From NCBI GenBank assembly GCA_003151655.1, contig PLYB01000336.1, forward strand, positions 161 through 18,526: a stretch of 18,366 bases of DNA, written 5' to 3'. A model generated the notes under the pieces. It saw only the letters and a list, made by a program, of their open reading frames with translations. It had not been told where the DNA came from and searched no databases. The DNA comes from Gallionellaceae bacterium. GTDB taxonomy: Bacteria; Pseudomonadota; Gammaproteobacteria; Burkholderiales; Gallionellaceae. A program made the position numbers and the translations under genes. This document shows, piece after piece, positions 7,757 through 15,269 of the stretch (positions are counted from its first letter, which is position 1; every line of letters starts with the position of its first letter).

Positions 7757-8071
7757 AAGGTACGGTATCTATTTTGCAAGCAATTGTTTTAACGTGGATT
7801 TGATATTATTTGGTATGCTCCGCCCGAGGGCTGTTGTATCATTACAATTCCACGACTGAGGGCGGGCAACTGACAGCCTTTAACGATTTCGCGAAACTCT
7901 GCTTTGCTGGAATCTATCCAATATTTTTTCCTTGTGGTTTGGTAAATTGGCGAGGCGAAGGCGCGCGGTTAGTGTGAACTCGCGTAACGATTCATTTGCC
8001 CGGCCGAAAAGTTTTTCGGAATCAGGTGGCCTCTTGGCCATGCCCGTTAGTGTGGTGACCGTAAACAAGCT
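7757..8071. other. 315-bp stretch between emrB and rquA without a confident gene
   Basis: The region holds several inverted repeats: CCGCCC/GGGCGG (7820-7825 and 7860-7865), a perfect 7-2-7 hairpin CCGAAAA-GT-TTTTCGG (8004-8019), and TGGCC-TCTT-GGCCA (8027-8040). None ends in a T-run, so no terminator is called. A weak minus-strand ORF of 53 codons (8041-7880) lies here and is discussed in the findings. No convincing promoter for rquA was found by eye. Confidence 0.5.
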
Positions 8072-8806
8072 ATGCGTATATACAAGAAATTTCTCGACGG
8101 TGTGCCGGAGTATTTGGCGCGCTATTACTGGTGGGCATATCTGTGGCGGTGGGGCATCTGGTTTTTTGATCATCAGGCTGTTATCAATGTCATCCTGTTC
8201 GGCCAGTATGACAGGCTGTTGAAAAAAACACTGGCGCAAATCGAGGGCAAACATGGCGCGAAGATACTGCAACTGACCTGCGTGTACGGCAAGATGACGC
8301 CTGCACTGCTGTCCAGTACCGGCAATGAGGTTCACCTGTGCGATGCCGCTGCCGGTCAATTGCAATTGACGCGCCGCAAAACCCGGCATGTCGGAAATCG
8401 CTGTCATCTGGCGCGCATGAATGCAGAATGTCTTGGCTACTGCAACGAGGCCTTTGATCAGGTGATCGTATTTTTTTTGTTGCATGAAATGCCCGTAGTT
8501 GCACGTCAAAACACCTATGCAGAAATTGCGCGTGTGTTGCGCCCGGGTGGTTCGCTGCTGGTCACAGAATATGCTCCTGTATCACGCTGGCACTGGTTGT
8601 TCCGGATTTTACCGTTCCGTTTTTTGACGGGGCATTTTGAGCCATTCCTGCCGGCATTCAGGCAAGAAGACGTTGCCGAAAAAATAGGCGATGCACTCAA
8701 ACATAATGGCAAGGCATTGAATGGTGAGCCGCTAGTCGAATACTGCTTCGCAGGGTTTTACCGCATCATGCGCTTTAATTTAATGCCGGAAATTAACCGG
8801 GTTTGA
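8072..8806 (+). CDS. rquA: RquA-like rhodoquinone biosynthesis protein (methyltransferase fold)
   Basis: A 244-residue class I SAM-methyltransferase-fold protein that looks like RquA, which converts ubiquinone to rhodoquinone in Rhodospirillum rubrum and other proteobacteria. The N-terminal VPEYLARYYWWAYLW and WFFDHQAVINVILFGQY (to residue 46) are typical of RquA. At motif I, where UbiE/UbiG-type methyltransferases have a glycine-rich VLDxGCGTG, this protein has ILQLTCVYGK (65-74), the divergent form seen in RquA. FDQVIVFFLLHEMP (128-141) and VLRPGGSLLVTEY (155-167) complete the fold. Rhodoquinone allows fumarate reduction when oxygen is scarce; no fumarate reductase gene is nearby. The start is ATG 8072 with a weak ribosome binding site. 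The alternative is another quinone-modifying methyltransferase. Confidence 0.75.
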   Translation: MRIYKKFLDGVPEYLARYYWWAYLWRWGIWFFDHQAVINVILFGQYDRLLKKTLAQIEGKHGAKILQLTCVYGKMTPALLSSTGNEVHLCDAAAGQLQLTRRKTRHVGNRCHLARMNAECLGYCNEAFDQVIVFFLLHEMPVVARQNTYAEIARVLRPGGSLLVTEYAPVSRWHWLFRILPFRFLTGHFEPFLPAFRQEDVAEKIGDALKHNGKALNGEPLVEYCFAGFYRIMRFNLMPEINRV

Positions 8807-8939
8807 GGATAGGATTTTTGTTGATCGTGAGTCGCCGATAAAGGCACTCGGATCTAGTGTCAACGTGTCACAACGTACTAATATTATCTTCACGGAGGTG
8901 CATCTTGGAGTGTCACTGAAGTGAGAGAGGTTAACTGTA

Positions 8940-9842
8940 ATGAGCGGCAATAAGAATCTGGCTACCAAAAGAAGTATATGGCTTGTGCTAAGCGGAGACA
9001 TAGACAATATTATTCAGGGTGGGCTGAGAAATGATTTCAGAGGAATAACTGAAGTAAAAAATTATTCAAACTACAAAGCGCTGTGCCGGGGACTCGCTAT
9101 ACAGTCACCGTCCTTAATAATTTTGGACGGTATTTTAATCGAATCGTTAGCTGATGTTGTAAAGGCAATAAGCGAAAGTAAGCCTCTGTATAAAGTGCTG
9201 TTAATACTGCCTTCAGATACCACCAAGGAACAAATGCGAACTTTACTACAGTATTCGAATGTAGTTCTGGATCTCGTGATAAGGCCGTTTACCTTAAAAC
9301 GCCTTTATACCTACCTTGCTGATCGCTTTAGCTTTTCAAAACCTCAAATTGTGACCGTCAAGCAGATTTCAACGGATAACCTGTCTGAAGGGATGATCTT
9401 GGCTGAGGCCGTTTTTGTAGGAGGGAGTACCGAGCCGCTGTTTGACTGTGGCACGGTGTTGGACGAAGCCTGTATTCAGGCGCTTATAAAAAACAGCATC
9501 AAAAACATAAAGGCTCACAAAGATACCAGTAAATTCATGAACTGCTGGGAAGTAAAGAAGTGTGGTTGTGAAGCCGAGTGTCCGGCCGCGTTCTTTGTCG
9601 ATGCCGATGGCTTCCTCGGCGGTATTAATGCAGGCAGGGCATGTATTCTTCTCAAGTCTACCAAAGGTCCATGCGCCGGAACCTATAAAGATCCGGCGGA
9701 GAAGGTAAAAAACCTATGTCACGGTTGTAGCTTTTATAAAATGCTAGTCAAAGATGACATAGGGAAAATAACCATCGCCGATCTGGTTAAATATGTGGAA
9801 AATAAAAAATTACCCGCACCACCTGCCGAGCCTGCTAAATAA
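8940..9842 (+). CDS. Receiver-like / two-CW domain protein of unknown function
   Basis: A 300-residue protein with three visible parts. Residues 11-130 resemble a response-regulator receiver: Asp63 (SLIILDGIL) sits at the phosphoacceptor position and VIRPFTLKRL (113-122) matches the usual KPF segment, but the conserved Lys is Arg115 and the acidic pair is mostly lost. Residues 140-193 resemble the small domain often found before HD-GYP domains (LSEGMILAEAVF, then GTVLDEACIQALI). Residues 201-268 hold eight cysteines (202, 208, 210, 214, 235, 245, 260, 263) in the pattern NCWEVKKCGCEAEC, GRAC, GPC, LCHGC, matching two-CW domains; a metal or redox site is likely but unproven. The gene is AT-richer than its neighbours and has a GAGAGAGG ribosome binding site. 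It ends 21 bp from the opposing cheZ. Confidence 0.75.
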   Translation: MSGNKNLATKRSIWLVLSGDIDNIIQGGLRNDFRGITEVKNYSNYKALCRGLAIQSPSLIILDGILIESLADVVKAISESKPLYKVLLILPSDTTKEQMRTLLQYSNVVLDLVIRPFTLKRLYTYLADRFSFSKPQIVTVKQISTDNLSEGMILAEAVFVGGSTEPLFDCGTVLDEACIQALIKNSIKNIKAHKDTSKFMNCWEVKKCGCEAECPAAFFVDADGFLGGINAGRACILLKSTKGPCAGTYKDPAEKVKNLCHGCSFYKMLVKDDIGKITIADLVKYVENKKLPAPPAEPAK

Positions 9843-9863
9843 GCAGTGACTTTAAACGCTTAA

Positions 9864-10496
9864 TCAAAGGCCCAGCGAAGCCAGCAGGTCGTCCACTTCA
9901 TCTTGTCCATTGACACTGTCTCTGGCTTGATGCACGGGGCCGCTGGTTAGGCCTTCGGTGCTGATCAATGAGTCTTTGGTATTCGGCGCGTATTCTTTGA
10001 GTATGTCGAGCAGGATGCTCTCGATCTCGACGGCAGCGCCCACAATTTTATTGACCATTTGTCCGGCTACATCGCGAAATTCCTGCGCTTCCATGATTTG
10101 CATCAGGTTGTGGCGCAGACTTTCTTCCGCCATCGCGATCTCGCCCAGTTTTGAGATGGTCTCCATCACCAACTCTTGATGTTCGCTGAAGCTTGAGTCC
10201 GCCAGTCGCATGGACAGCTCGCTACAGGTGGCACGGTTGCGGCTGGCCAAGGGCAATGATACTTCCACTGCACTGATGGTTTTTTCCGATGCCTCATGCA
10301 TGGACTTGTCGATAAAAGACAGCCGTTCGCGCGCATCCGGCATGGTGGATGCAGTTTGCTCCAGGCTGCGCATGTGCCCGAGCTCTTTGAGTATGCGGTG
10401 CAGCTTGGCCGTGGCAATGCCAATTTTTTCAACACGGGGGTCGGTCAGCGAAGTGCGTTTTTTACGTGGCTTGGTCGGTTCCATAGTTTTACTCAC
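9864..10496 (-). CDS. cheZ: CheY phosphatase CheZ
   Basis: A 210-residue, mostly helical protein that speeds dephosphorylation of CheY-P. The active-site region is AQEFRDVAGQMVNKIV (137-152), with Asp142 and Gln146 corresponding to the known catalytic Asp143/Gln147 of E. coli CheZ. The C-terminal peptide QDEVDDLLASLGL (198-210) is the classical CheY-binding tail. It starts at GTG 10496, overlapping the cheY stop by four bases, so CheY and CheZ should be made together. No chemoreceptor, CheA or CheW gene is in the window. Confidence 0.95.
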   Translation of the reverse strand: MSKTMEPTKPRKKRTSLTDPRVEKIGIATAKLHRILKELGHMRSLEQTASTMPDARERLSFIDKSMHEASEKTISAVEVSLPLASRNRATCSELSMRLADSSFSEHQELVMETISKLGEIAMAEESLRHNLMQIMEAQEFRDVAGQMVNKIVGAAVEIESILLDILKEYAPNTKDSLISTEGLTSGPVHQARDSVNGQDEVDDLLASLGL

Positions 10497-10885
10497 TTTG
10501 CCATAGTTTGAAAGATTTTTGACAATTTCTCGTTCAAGGTTGCCGCCGTAAAAGGCTTAACGACATAACCGCTGGCACCTGCTTGCGCGGCTTCGATGAT
10601 GTTTTCGCGCTTGGCTTCCGCCGTGACCATCAATACCGGCAGATGTTTGAGCTTGGCATCCTTGCGAATGTTGCGCAGCAACTCGATGCCGGTCATATTC
10701 GGCATGTTCCAATCAGATACGACAAACTCGAAAGTGTCGTCGTTCTGTAATTTTTGCAGCGCGTCCGCACCATCTTCGGCTTCCTGCACGTTGGTGAAGC
10801 CGAGTTCTTTGAGGAGATTGCGCACGATACGACGCATCGTCGAGAAATCATCCACGACCAATATTTTCATATTTGGACTTACCAT
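10493..10885 (-). CDS. cheY: Chemotaxis response regulator CheY
   Basis: A 130-residue single receiver domain. Acidic pocket Asp12-Asp13 (ILVVDDFSTMRRI), phosphoacceptor Asp58 (VVSDWNMPNMTG), Thr88 (LMVTAEAK) and Lys110 (YVVKPF) are all present. Phospho-CheY binds the flagellar switch and changes rotation. ATG 10885 has a GGAG ribosome binding site eight bases upstream; the second Met (MKILVV, 10870) is an alternative. It lies 56 bp downstream of cysB on the same strand and overlaps cheZ. Confidence 0.95.
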   Translation of the reverse strand: MVSPNMKILVVDDFSTMRRIVRNLLKELGFTNVQEAEDGADALQKLQNDDTFEFVVSDWNMPNMTGIELLRNIRKDAKLKHLPVLMVTAEAKRENIIEAAQAGASGYVVKPFTAATLNEKLSKIFQTMAK

Positions 10886-10941
10886 ATCTTTGACTCCGAT
10901 TACGTTTTATTTTTCAAACTGGTTGCTGCAATAAACGATCA

Positions 10942-11868
10942 TTATAGATTAATGTGCATGGCTTTTGCTACCGCATCGCGGGTCAAATGCGGGGCGAACA
11001 ACTCGATGAAGTCGTAAGTATAACCCCGCAGGTATTCATTTTTGCGAATGGCGATGCGAGTGGTGTTGGCCTTGAACAGATGAGAGGCTTCGATCTTGCG
11101 CAAATGACGGTCGCGCTCGGGGATAAAAGCCAGCTCGGCCAGGATGCCGACGCCTAGTCCCAGTTCTACATAAGTCTTAATCACATCCGCATCAATTGCG
11201 GTGAGGGCAATGTTGGGTTCGATGTCCGCACTGGCGAAGGCCTGGTCTATTTTGCTGCGACCGCTGAAAGCAAAATCGTAGGTGATGATCGGATATTCGG
11301 CCAACTTGGCCAGGGTCAGTTTCTTGATTTCCAGTAGCGGGTGCTTGGGCGGCACCACCACGCAGTGATGCCAATCGTAGCAGGGCAGGGTGACCAGCCC
11401 TTCGTAGAGCATGAGGCTTTCCGTGGCGATGGCGATATCCGCTTCCCGATTGAGGACCTGTTCGGCGATCTGAGTCGGATTGCCCTGATGCAGGCCGAGT
11501 TTTACTTTGGGATAGCGTTTGATGAATTGTTTCACCACGGGCGGCAGTACGTAACGTGCCTGCGTGTGCGTGGCGGCTAAAATAAGATTACCGCTGTCTT
11601 GTGCCTGAAACTCTTGCCCGACCTGTTTCAGATTGTCGGACTCGTGCAGGATGCGTTGGGCGATGTCGAGGATGGTCTTGCCCGGCTCGGTGAGTGCGAC
11701 GATGCGCTTGCCATTGCGCACGAATATCTCGATGCCCAGCTCTTCTTCCAGAAGTTTGACCTGTTTGCTGATACCGGGTTGCGAGGTGTAAAGCGCGGCG
11801 GCGGCATCTGATATATTCAGGCCACGGCGTACGATCTCGTTCAGGTAACGCAATTGCTGTAAATTCAT
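10942..11868 (-). CDS. cysB: CysB-type LysR transcriptional regulator
   Basis: A 308-residue LysR-family regulator. The N-terminal winged helix (about 1-65: LQQLRYLNEIVRRGLNISDAAAALYTSQPGISKQVK, seen in two adjoining blocks) and the effector domain (AATHTQARYVLPPVVKQF, GNPTQIAEQVL, ITYDFAFSGRSKIDQAF) match CysB/Cbl. CysB senses N-acetylserine and activates sulfate assimilation genes under sulfur limitation. It is divergent from the TSUP-cysI-cysH operon, which is the arrangement expected of a local activator. No ribosome binding site precedes the ATG, and TATAAT sits just upstream (11882-11877), so its mRNA may be nearly leaderless. Confidence 0.92.
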   Translation of the reverse strand: MNLQQLRYLNEIVRRGLNISDAAAALYTSQPGISKQVKLLEEELGIEIFVRNGKRIVALTEPGKTILDIAQRILHESDNLKQVGQEFQAQDSGNLILAATHTQARYVLPPVVKQFIKRYPKVKLGLHQGNPTQIAEQVLNREADIAIATESLMLYEGLVTLPCYDWHHCVVVPPKHPLLEIKKLTLAKLAEYPIITYDFAFSGRSKIDQAFASADIEPNIALTAIDADVIKTYVELGLGVGILAELAFIPERDRHLRKIEASHLFKANTTRIAIRKNEYLRGYTYDFIELFAPHLTRDAVAKAMHINL

Positions 11869-11977
11869 AATGGCATATTATATAGCAATTAATTATAACG
11901 CTCTAACAAAAAAGTATTTAATGATATAACGCGGCTCGCATAGAATGCGCACCTGAATTCGGGAAGTTGGAGCATAT
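11869..11977. promoter_or_regulatory. Divergent cysB / sulfur operon control region
   Basis: This 109-bp AT-rich interval separates cysB from the TSUP gene. On the minus strand TATAAT lies at 11882-11877. On the plus strand candidate -10 boxes are TATAAC (11925-11930) and TAGAAT (11941-11946); neither has a good -35, as expected if CysB activates. A perfect inverted repeat CGCAT-AGA-ATGCG spans 11937-11949. The exact CysB site cannot be read by eye. Confidence 0.5.
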
Positions 11978-12763
11978 ATGGATTGGTTGTACACGGCATC
12001 CGGTTTCGCAGTCGGATTGATAGTCGGCATAACGGGGGTCGGTGGCGGCTCACTGATGACGCCCTTGCTGGTGCTGTTTTTCGGCGTATCTCCAGCGACG
12101 GCGGTGGGAACCGACCTGTTGTATGCCTCGTTAACCAAGACCCTGGGCGGCTGGGTGCATAGCCGCAACGGCACGGTCGATTGGAAAGTGGTCGGGCTGT
12201 TGAGTCTTGGCAGTTTTCCGGCGGCGCTGGCAACCATAGCGCTGTTGAAATATCTCGCGCTGGATGAGAAGACGTTGCGCGGTTTGGTGACCAGTGTGTT
12301 GAGCGTGGCGCTGCTATCGACCGCGACGGCTTTGTTGTTGAAAGACTGGATCAAGCAACTGGCGCGGCGCAAAGACGGTACGGTGTACGAATTGCATCAT
12401 CGTTATTTGCCCGGTGCAACGATTGCGACCGGCGTGGTAGTGGGGATGCTGGTGACTATTTCCTCGATTGGTGCGGGGGTGTTGGGAACGGTGGCACTGT
12501 TATTTTTGTATCCGCGTATGGCATCGGTAAGGGTGGTGGGCACGGACATCGTGCATGCCGTGCCGCTGACTGCCGTGGCGGGCATGGGACACATGGCGTT
12601 GGGCACGGTAAATTTTGTGCTGCTGGGGAGTTTGCTGCTGGGGTCGTTGCCCGGCATCTACATCGGCAGTCATTTGAGCGCGAAAGTGCCGGAAAAAGTG
12701 TTGCGTCCGGTGTTGGCAGCTATGCTGTTAATCATCGGTCTCAAGATGTTGTTTTATAAATGA
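11978..12763 (+). CDS. TSUP family (TauE/SafE) membrane permease
   Basis: A 261-residue membrane protein with about seven to eight hydrophobic segments in two halves, each opening with the family's glycine-rich repeat (VGLIVGITGVGGGSLMTPLL near 13-32; VGMLVTISSIGAGVLGTVAL near 155-174). TSUP proteins move sulfur oxyanions or sulfonates. As first gene of an operon with APS and sulfite reductases, divergent from cysB, it probably imports sulfate or another sulfur source, though sulfite export is possible. ATG 11978 is preceded by GGAG at seven bases. The next gene starts 8 bp after its stop. Confidence 0.88.
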   Translation: MDWLYTASGFAVGLIVGITGVGGGSLMTPLLVLFFGVSPATAVGTDLLYASLTKTLGGWVHSRNGTVDWKVVGLLSLGSFPAALATIALLKYLALDEKTLRGLVTSVLSVALLSTATALLLKDWIKQLARRKDGTVYELHHRYLPGATIATGVVVGMLVTISSIGAGVLGTVALLFLYPRMASVRVVGTDIVHAVPLTAVAGMGHMALGTVNFVLLGSLLLGSLPGIYIGSHLSAKVPEKVLRPVLAAMLLIIGLKMLFYK

Positions 12764-12771
12764 GGTGAAAA

Positions 12772-13014
12772 ATGAGTGCGAATAAACCCAATAAACCCAA
12801 ACAAGTAAGCTGGTTCAACGGCTGCGGTGGACGCATCGGCGTGGTGGTCGGTCAGTCCGGTGAGCATGCCTATATCGGCGCGGCATTGCGCCACGATGAA
12901 GATTCTGATGTAGAGCACATTCTGGCCTATGGCGCGAAGTTCCCGCTGGATGCTGCGCTATTGTTGCCCGTGTCCAAGAGCTATCCGGCAGAGCATAAGG
13001 TTGGGGAAATTTAA
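12772..13014 (+). CDS. Unknown 80-residue protein in the sulfur operon
   Basis: I do not recognise this protein. It opens with a basic stretch (NKPNKPKQ) and then SWFNGCGGRIGVVVGQSGEHAYIGAAL, carrying a single Cys, and a C-terminal half with KFPLDAALLLPVSKSY. It is soluble by composition with no signal peptide. It has a clear GAGGTG ribosome binding site, begins 8 bp after the TSUP gene, and its TAA stop touches the cysI ATG (TAAATG), so it is co-translated with sulfite reductase. The context suggests a role in sulfite reduction or its regulation, but nothing in the sequence proves it. Confidence 0.8.
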   Translation: MSANKPNKPKQVSWFNGCGGRIGVVVGQSGEHAYIGAALRHDEDSDVEHILAYGAKFPLDAALLLPVSKSYPAEHKVGEI

Positions 13015-14757
13015 ATGTATCGCTACGATCAATTCGATCATCAATTAACTGCTGAGCGCGTCGCCCAGTTCAGCGATCAGGTGCGCCGCCGCCTATCGGG
13101 CGAGCTGGCGGAAGATGAGTTCCGCATTTTGCGTTTGCAGAATGGCGTGTACATGCAAATCCATGCTTACATGATGCGCATCGCGGTGCCTTATGGCATG
13201 GTGAGCGCCAAGCAAATGCGGATGCTGGCATCCATCGCGCGCAAATATGATCGCGGCTACGGGCATTTCTCGACGCGTCAGAACATTCAGTTCAATTGGC
13301 TCAAGCTGCAGGATGTGCCGGCCATTCTGGCTGACTTGGCTAGCGTCGAGATGCACGCCAATCAAACTTCGGGCAATTGCATACGCAATATCACCAGCGA
13401 TGAGTTCGCGGGGGTGGCGCACGATGAGATCATTGATCCGCGCCCTTACGCCGAAATATTGCGCCAGTGGAGTACTTTTCATCCGGAGTTCGGCTATCTG
13501 CCGCGCAAGTTTAAATTCTCGATCACCGGTGCGACCCAAGATCGGGCCGCGATTTCGATCAACGACATCGGTCTGGAAGCAGTGAAAAATGCGCAGGGTG
13601 AGATTGGCTTTCGCGTGCTGGTCGGCGGGGGCTTGGGACGTACCCCGATCATCGGTAGTGAAATCGCCGCTTTCGTGCCCTGGCAGCATATCATCACCTA
13701 TGCCGAGTCTATTGTGCGCGTGTTTAACGAATATGGCCGTCGCGACAATTTGTACAAGGCGCGTATCAAGATACTGGTAAAAGCCATCGGCATCGATGAG
13801 TTTCGTCGTCAGGTGGAAGAGGAGTGGAAATTTAGCAAAGACGGCCCGAGTACCATTACGCAAGCAGAACTGGATCGCGTTGCGGCGTGCTTTACTGCGC
13901 CCGCGTATGAGTCGCTGCCGCAAGAGGATGCCGCCGTGGCGCAGCAGCACAACAACAAAGCCTTCTCCAATTGGCTGAAGCGCAATGTCAAGCCGCATAA
14001 AGTGGCGGGCTACGCGGCGGTGGTACTGTCGCTGAAAAACTCCGGTATTGCGCCGGGCGATGCGACCGCGGAGCAGATGGATGCGGCGGCAGAGCTTGCT
14101 GATAAATTCAGCTTCGGTGAATTGCGCATTACGCATATGCAGAATCTGGTGTTGGCCGATGTTAAACGCTCTGACCTTTTTGCACTGTGGGAAGAGGCTA
14201 AAGCACAGGGTTTGGCGACACCCAATATCGGGCTGTTGACCGATGTCATTTGCTGCCCCGGGGGTGATTTTTGCACACTGGCCAATGCACGTTCCATTAC
14301 GCTGGCCAAGGCAATTGACGAGCGTTTTGATAATATCGATTATCTGCACGATATTGGCGAGATCGATCTGAATATATCGGGCTGCGTGAATGCCTGCGGA
14401 CATCATCACGTCGGGCACATCGGTATTCTGGGCGTGGATAAATCGGGCGAGGAGTGGTATCAGGTATCCATCGGCGGTTCCAAAGGCAGCCCCGCCAATA
14501 TCGGCAAGATCATCGGGCGCTCTTTCTCCTTTGCGCAGATTCCCGAGGTGATCGCGCGGCTGTTGCAAGTGTATGTGCGCGAAAGGAAGACGGACGAGCG
14601 TTTCATCGATACGCTGCGCCGTAGCGGCATTGACCCGTTTGTAGAGTATGTGTATGCGACACCTGTAGTCGAGGATGAAAAGCTGTTGCTGCCCGATTAC
14701 GATTTGATTAAGCAAGGTACTCCCTATGACACACCTTATTATTCGCCGAGGTTCTGA
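13015..14757 (+). CDS. cysI: Assimilatory sulfite reductase, hemoprotein (CysI-type nitrite/sulfite reductase)
   Basis: A 580-residue siroheme/[4Fe-4S] reductase for the six-electron step from sulfite to sulfide. The cluster ligands are visible as CCPGGDFC (413-420; Cys414 and Cys420) and SGCVNACGHHH (456-465; Cys457 and Cys461), the C-X5-C...C-X3-C pattern. Siroheme-contacting Arg/Lys blocks are FSTRQNIQF (85-93), TSGNCIRNI (118-126) and PRKFKFS (163-169). Two ferredoxin-like repeats (about 35-110 and 325-400) frame the domains. CysI rather than nitrite reductase is favoured by the operon with cysH. No CysJ flavoprotein gene is near, so the electron donor is open. Its stop overlaps the next ATG (TGATG). 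Confidence 0.93.
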   Translation: MYRYDQFDHQLTAERVAQFSDQVRRRLSGELAEDEFRILRLQNGVYMQIHAYMMRIAVPYGMVSAKQMRMLASIARKYDRGYGHFSTRQNIQFNWLKLQDVPAILADLASVEMHANQTSGNCIRNITSDEFAGVAHDEIIDPRPYAEILRQWSTFHPEFGYLPRKFKFSITGATQDRAAISINDIGLEAVKNAQGEIGFRVLVGGGLGRTPIIGSEIAAFVPWQHIITYAESIVRVFNEYGRRDNLYKARIKILVKAIGIDEFRRQVEEEWKFSKDGPSTITQAELDRVAACFTAPAYESLPQEDAAVAQQHNNKAFSNWLKRNVKPHKVAGYAAVVLSLKNSGIAPGDATAEQMDAAAELADKFSFGELRITHMQNLVLADVKRSDLFALWEEAKAQGLATPNIGLLTDVICCPGGDFCTLANARSITLAKAIDERFDNIDYLHDIGEIDLNISGCVNACGHHHVGHIGILGVDKSGEEWYQVSIGGSKGSPANIGKIIGRSFSFAQIPEVIARLLQVYVRERKTDERFIDTLRRSGIDPFVEYVYATPVVEDEKLLLPDYDLIKQGTPYDTPYYSPRF

Positions 14758-15269
14758 TGTTGATCAAAAATAATGTGTTGGTTACGGATGAGTGGACCGT
14801 GTTGCGCCTCAAAGAAGGAGAGGCCGCAGATCGCGTTGTGGTTCCTGCCGGCAAAGTGATCGTGCCGTTTCCTGTGTGGAATTGCCAGCATGAAGCCTTG
14901 CAGGGAAGGCGGGAGTTGGGCGTGTGGCTGGCCAGCTTCGAGCGTGCAGAAGACTTGCAGGACGATATCAATCGCTTTCCGGTGATTGCTGTGGATTTCC
15001 ACAAGTTTTCAGATGGTCGCGGTTATACCTTGGCCTACCGGCTACGCACGCAACTGGGTTTTCGCGGCGAGTTGCGCGCGATGGGTGACATCCTGCGCGA
15101 CCAGTTGTTTTATTTGAAGCGAGTCGGGTTCGATACGTTCGCAGTCAGAGCGGATAAGGATATTCAAGACGCACTGCAGGGGCTGAGTGATTTTTCGCTC
15201 AGCTATCAAGCTTCAACTGATAATGCGTTGCCCTTGTATCGTCGAGTAGAGAGGGGGGCGGCACGATGA
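14757..15269 (+). CDS. DUF934 family protein, sulfite reductase partner
   Basis: A 170-residue soluble protein of the DUF934 family, which regularly sits between cysI and cysH in proteobacteria. Marks are VIVPFPVWNCQHEAL (about 34-48), GVWLASFERAEDL, and FPVIAVDFHKFSDGRGYTLAYRLRT with GELRAMGDILRDQLFYLKRVGFD. It has been annotated as an oxidoreductase-like or sulfite-reductase-associated protein, but the biochemical role is not settled. It overlaps cysI by one base and cysH by four, pointing to tight co-translation. Confidence 0.9.
   Translation: MLIKNNVLVTDEWTVLRLKEGEAADRVVVPAGKVIVPFPVWNCQHEALQGRRELGVWLASFERAEDLQDDINRFPVIAVDFHKFSDGRGYTLAYRLRTQLGFRGELRAMGDILRDQLFYLKRVGFDTFAVRADKDIQDALQGLSDFSLSYQASTDNALPLYRRVERGAAR

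Noticed and set aside
9832..9846. CTGCT-AAATA-AGCAG hairpin at the end of the two-CW gene as a terminator
   Set aside because: Only five base pairs and no T-run.
13093..14715. 540-codon open frame on the minus strand
   Set aside because: It is the antisense shadow of cysI, whose family motifs and operon position are clear; the shadow shows no recognisable domain.
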